From an uncultured Collinsella sp. (lineage in GTDB: Bacteria; Actinomycetota; Coriobacteriia; Coriobacteriales; Coriobacteriaceae), in the NCBI GenBank assembly GCA_900549335.1, contig UROJ01000044.1, forward strand, positions 1 to 9,511: a DNA stretch of 9,511 bases, given 5' to 3'. This document shows positions 7,879 through 9,511 of this stretch, piece by piece; the stretch's first letter is position 1, and the number at the start of each line of letters is the position of its first letter. The translations under genes and the position numbers were made by a program. Under the pieces are notes generated by a model, which was given only the letters and a program-made list of their open reading frames with translations, made no database searches and was not told the DNA's origin.

Positions 7879-7885
7879 AGGAAGG
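7879..7885 (+). promoter_or_regulatory. Ribosome binding site that decides the DMT transporter start
   Basis: AGGAAGG ends five bases before ATG 7891. The longer open frame, beginning with ATG 7849, starts inside the terminator stem and lacks a ribosome site, so 7891 is the better start. Confidence 0.8.
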
Positions 7886-7890
7886 ACATC

Positions 7891-8826
7891 ATGGAAAGCC
7901 GCAAGCCGTATCTCGCCACCCTGCCCGGACTCATCCTGGGCTGTCTTGTTTGCTGTGCACTCTGGGGATCGGCCTTTCCCTGCATCAAGATCGGCTACGC
8001 ACTCTTTGGTATCCCGGCGCACGACAGCGCTTCGCAGCTGCTCTTTGCAGGTTTACGCTTTACGCTTGCCGGCGCCCTGGTTATCGTTGGGATGAGCGCG
8101 GCCCAACGCCGCCCCCTCATACCGCAAGCGCGCGACATCAAGCCCATCTTTGTCTTGTCGCTCTTCCAGACTATCGGGCAGTACTTCTTTTTCTATCTGG
8201 GCCTCTCGCGCGCCAGCGCCATGTCGAGCTCCATCATCGAGGCCAGCGCCAACTTCCTCGCAATCCTCTTTGCCGCCCTGGCATTTCACACCGAGAAGCT
8301 CAATACGGCCAAGGTGCTTGGCTGTGCGCTGGGCTTTGCCGGCGTCGCGCTCGTCAACCTTTCGGGCGCAGATGGCACCTTTGGCTTCAGGCTCGATGGC
8401 GAGGGCTTTATCCTAGCCTCCACTGTCGCGGGTGCTCTTTCGACCTGCCTGATCGGCATCTTCTCGCGCAAGCACGACGGTGTTTTGCTTGCCGGCTGGC
8501 AGTTTTTAGTCGGCGGCCTGGTCCTCACCGCCATCGGCTTTTTGATGGGTGGCGCGCTCTCCCCCACGGCGATTGTCCCCGCCATCGTGCTCATCATCTA
8601 CATGGCGCTTATCTCCGCGGTCGCCTACTCGCTGTGGTCGCGCCTGCTTGCCGTCAACCCCGTCAGCCGCGTCTCGGTCTTTGGGTTTATGAACCCCGTC
8701 TTTGGTGTGCTGCTGAGCGCGCTACTGCTCGGCGAAGGCGCGGGCACGAGCCCCGTTACCGTCATCGTTGCCCTGCTGTTGGCCTGCGGCGGCATCATCA
8801 TCGTCAACAGGCCCAAAAAAGCCTAG
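7891..8826 (+). CDS. EamA-family (DMT superfamily) membrane transporter
   Basis: This 311-residue protein has about ten hydrophobic segments arranged as two EamA repeats (roughly 14-156 and 171-306), the standard size for the drug/metabolite transporter superfamily. The first repeat opens with LWGSAFPCIKIG (24-35), the conserved W-x-S-x-F block, and continues with FAGLRFTLAGALV (52-64). It then has the S-S-S-I-I-E-A segment and an FHTEKL turn typical of the half-repeat end. The second repeat ends with MNPVFGVLLSALLLGE (267-282) and a final helix. Members export or import small metabolites such as amino acids or nucleosides; the substrate here is unknown. The gene follows purL in the same direction, 99 bases after its stop but beyond a strong terminator. 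It must therefore depend on read-through or on a promoter close to or inside that terminator region. The adjacency to purL alone does not justify a purine-export function. Confidence 0.92.
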   Translation: MESRKPYLATLPGLILGCLVCCALWGSAFPCIKIGYALFGIPAHDSASQLLFAGLRFTLAGALVIVGMSAAQRRPLIPQARDIKPIFVLSLFQTIGQYFFFYLGLSRASAMSSSIIEASANFLAILFAALAFHTEKLNTAKVLGCALGFAGVALVNLSGADGTFGFRLDGEGFILASTVAGALSTCLIGIFSRKHDGVLLAGWQFLVGGLVLTAIGFLMGGALSPTAIVPAIVLIIYMALISAVAYSLWSRLLAVNPVSRVSVFGFMNPVFGVLLSALLLGEGAGTSPVTVIVALLLACGGIIIVNRPKKA

Positions 8827-8907
8827 CGAGCTCACCTTTTTAGGGAGGGCATTCGCATACTTTAGCTTAATGGAGCACACTGGTTCTCGTTGATTTCGTA
8901 CCGAGTC

Positions 8908-8939
8908 GCGGCGGCAGACGCCCGTCTTGCCGCACCGCG
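8908..8939. other. Small GC-rich hairpin of unknown role
   Basis: GCGGCA (8911-8916) pairs with TGCCGC (8928-8933), GAC (8917-8919) with GTC (8924-8926) with one bulged T, and an outer CGCG (8907-8910) with CGCG (8936-8939) across a two-base bulge. No U-tract follows. It lies downstream of the DMT gene stop and upstream of the shared terminator, in the 3' untranslated part of the DMT transcript. The rest of 8827-8974 holds no gene that I can support. Confidence 0.4.
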
Positions 8940-8974
8940 CCTGGGCATTATGGCCGGCGGCCCCCCACAAACGC

Positions 8975-9014
8975 AAAAGGGGCGCACGACCAAACACGGT
9001 CGTGCGCCCCTTTT
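8975..9014. terminator. Bidirectional intrinsic terminator with 17-bp perfect stem
   Basis: AAAAGGGGCGCACGACC (8975-8991) and its exact reverse complement (8998-9014) enclose a 6-base loop. The A-run on one side and T-run on the other make it work on both strands, ending the DMT transporter transcript and the leftward GGDEF transcript. The stem abuts the GGDEF stop codon (9015-9017) with no spacing, so that transcript has essentially no 3' untranslated region beyond the hairpin. Confidence 0.93.
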
Positions 9015-9511
9015 CTAGCGTATTTGTACGCCGGCTTTCTTTTTCTCGGCCTTGACGCGATAGAGCTCTGCATCGGCAGCGCGAAGTAAGTCTTGCCAGG
9101 TATCAACGCTATCGCCGACCCGCGCGCAACCGATGGACATCCGCAATGCATACGGCACCTCGGCATGCGTGAGCTCGTCGTTGATTGTCGCGCACAGATG
9201 CATGATATCCTGTTCCGCCGCTGCCTTTTGGAGCACCACGAACTCATCGCCACCATAACGCGCGATAAAGCCACCAGACGCCGAGCAGACCTCTTTGAGC
9301 GCAGCGGATATTACCTGAAGAGCATGGTCACCCTCCACATGTCCATAGCGATCGTTAATCTGCTTAAAGCCGTCAGCGTCCATCATAAGCAGATATACAT
9401 CTTCGGCCTGATCCACATTTGAAAAGAGCGACAGCATATAGGTCTCAAAACGGTTACGGTTGTTGAGTCCAGTCAACGGGTCAGTCGAGATTAGTTGCTC
9501 CTGATAGACGA
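9015..9511 (-). CDS. GGDEF-domain protein, probable diguanylate cyclase (partial, N-terminus outside window)
   Basis: These are the last 164 residues of a protein ending in a GGDEF domain, which condenses two GTP into the second messenger c-di-GMP. The frame is open to the right edge, reading YQEQLISTDPLTGLNNRNRF. The DPLTGLNNR block is the classic start of the domain, so this is not a gene start; an apparent start at 9476 is an internal Leu (TTG) codon. Visible functional residues, numbered from the first complete codon, are D44 in MMDADGF (metal), N52 and D61 (guanine contacts, spaced as in PleD) and an intact GGDEF at 86-90 in ARYGGDEF. The RxxD inhibitory site normally just upstream of GGDEF is absent; the equivalent positions read Ala and Gly. 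No EAL or HD-GYP domain follows, since the protein ends about 70 residues later. Any sensor domain would lie outside the window. The active-site motif suggests a working cyclase without product inhibition through the I-site. Confidence 0.95.
   Translation of the reverse strand, partial: VYQEQLISTDPLTGLNNRNRFETYMLSLFSNVDQAEDVYLLMMDADGFKQINDRYGHVEGDHALQVISAALKEVCSASGGFIARYGGDEFVVLQKAAAEQDIMHLCATINDELTHAEVPYALRMSIGCARVGDSVDTWQDLLRAADAELYRVKAEKKKAGVQIR

Noticed and set aside
4027..8022. A 1331-codon open frame on the minus strand covering all of purL
   Set aside because: It is in exact codon register with purL, so its stops could only arise opposite TTA, CTA or TCA codons, which this gene avoids. 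The reverse product is a low-complexity Gly/Ala/Asp/Val string with no family features. The strong codon bias explains it fully.
8866..8895. A tRNA-like D-arm (TAGCTTAATGGAGCAC)
   Set aside because: No complementary acceptor arm, anticodon stem or GGTTCGA-type T-loop follows at the right distance, so the likeness appears accidental.
1..9511. Search for a defence system, mobile element, CRISPR array or biosynthetic cluster
   Set aside because: Every gene longer than 150 codons belongs to a common housekeeping, transport or signalling family, and I saw no repeat array, integrase, transposase or attachment-site duplication.

Overview
The window looks like an ordinary piece of chromosome from a high-GC anaerobic actinobacterium. 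My best guess is a Collinsella-like member of the Coriobacteriia. That placement is inferred from strong G/C third-position codon bias, the style of the proteins and a long single-chain purL; no rRNA or other marker gene is present to confirm it.

Layout from left to right. (1) Positions 1-591, minus strand: the N-terminal 197 residues of a Peripla_BP_6-type ABC substrate-binding lipoprotein, cut by the window edge. (2) Positions 592-841: a divergent intergenic region with short direct and inverted repeats. (3) Positions 842-2185, plus strand: hom, homoserine dehydrogenase with a C-terminal ACT domain. (4) A strong hairpin at 2221-2259 separates hom from the convergent gene and can serve both strands. 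(5) Positions 2298-3860, minus strand: a CPA2-type cation:proton antiporter with a helical cytoplasmic tail. (6) Positions 3861-4044: a divergent region leading to (7) purL at 4045-7791, the long FGAM synthase that carries its own glutaminase domain, ending at a terminator at 7829-7865. (8) Positions 7891-8826, plus strand: a 10-TM EamA/DMT transporter whose ribosome site begins 14 bases after that terminator. (9) Positions 8827-9014: a small GC hairpin of unknown role, then a 17-bp perfect-stem terminator shared by convergent genes. (10) Positions 9015-9511, minus strand: the C-terminal GGDEF domain of a diguanylate cyclase, cut by the right edge.

The genes are mostly single transcription units with alternating directions. 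Amino-acid biosynthesis (hom), de novo purine synthesis (purL), solute and ion transport (lipoprotein, antiporter, DMT exporter) and c-di-GMP signalling (GGDEF) sit side by side without an evident shared pathway. I see no insertion sequence, phage gene, CRISPR array, toxin-antitoxin pair, rRNA or convincing tRNA. I do not find a new biological system here. The items most worth a second look are the attenuator-like structure between purL and the DMT gene, the repeat cluster between the lipoprotein gene and hom, the unexplained hairpin near 8910-8940, and the acidic-motif variation in the antiporter.
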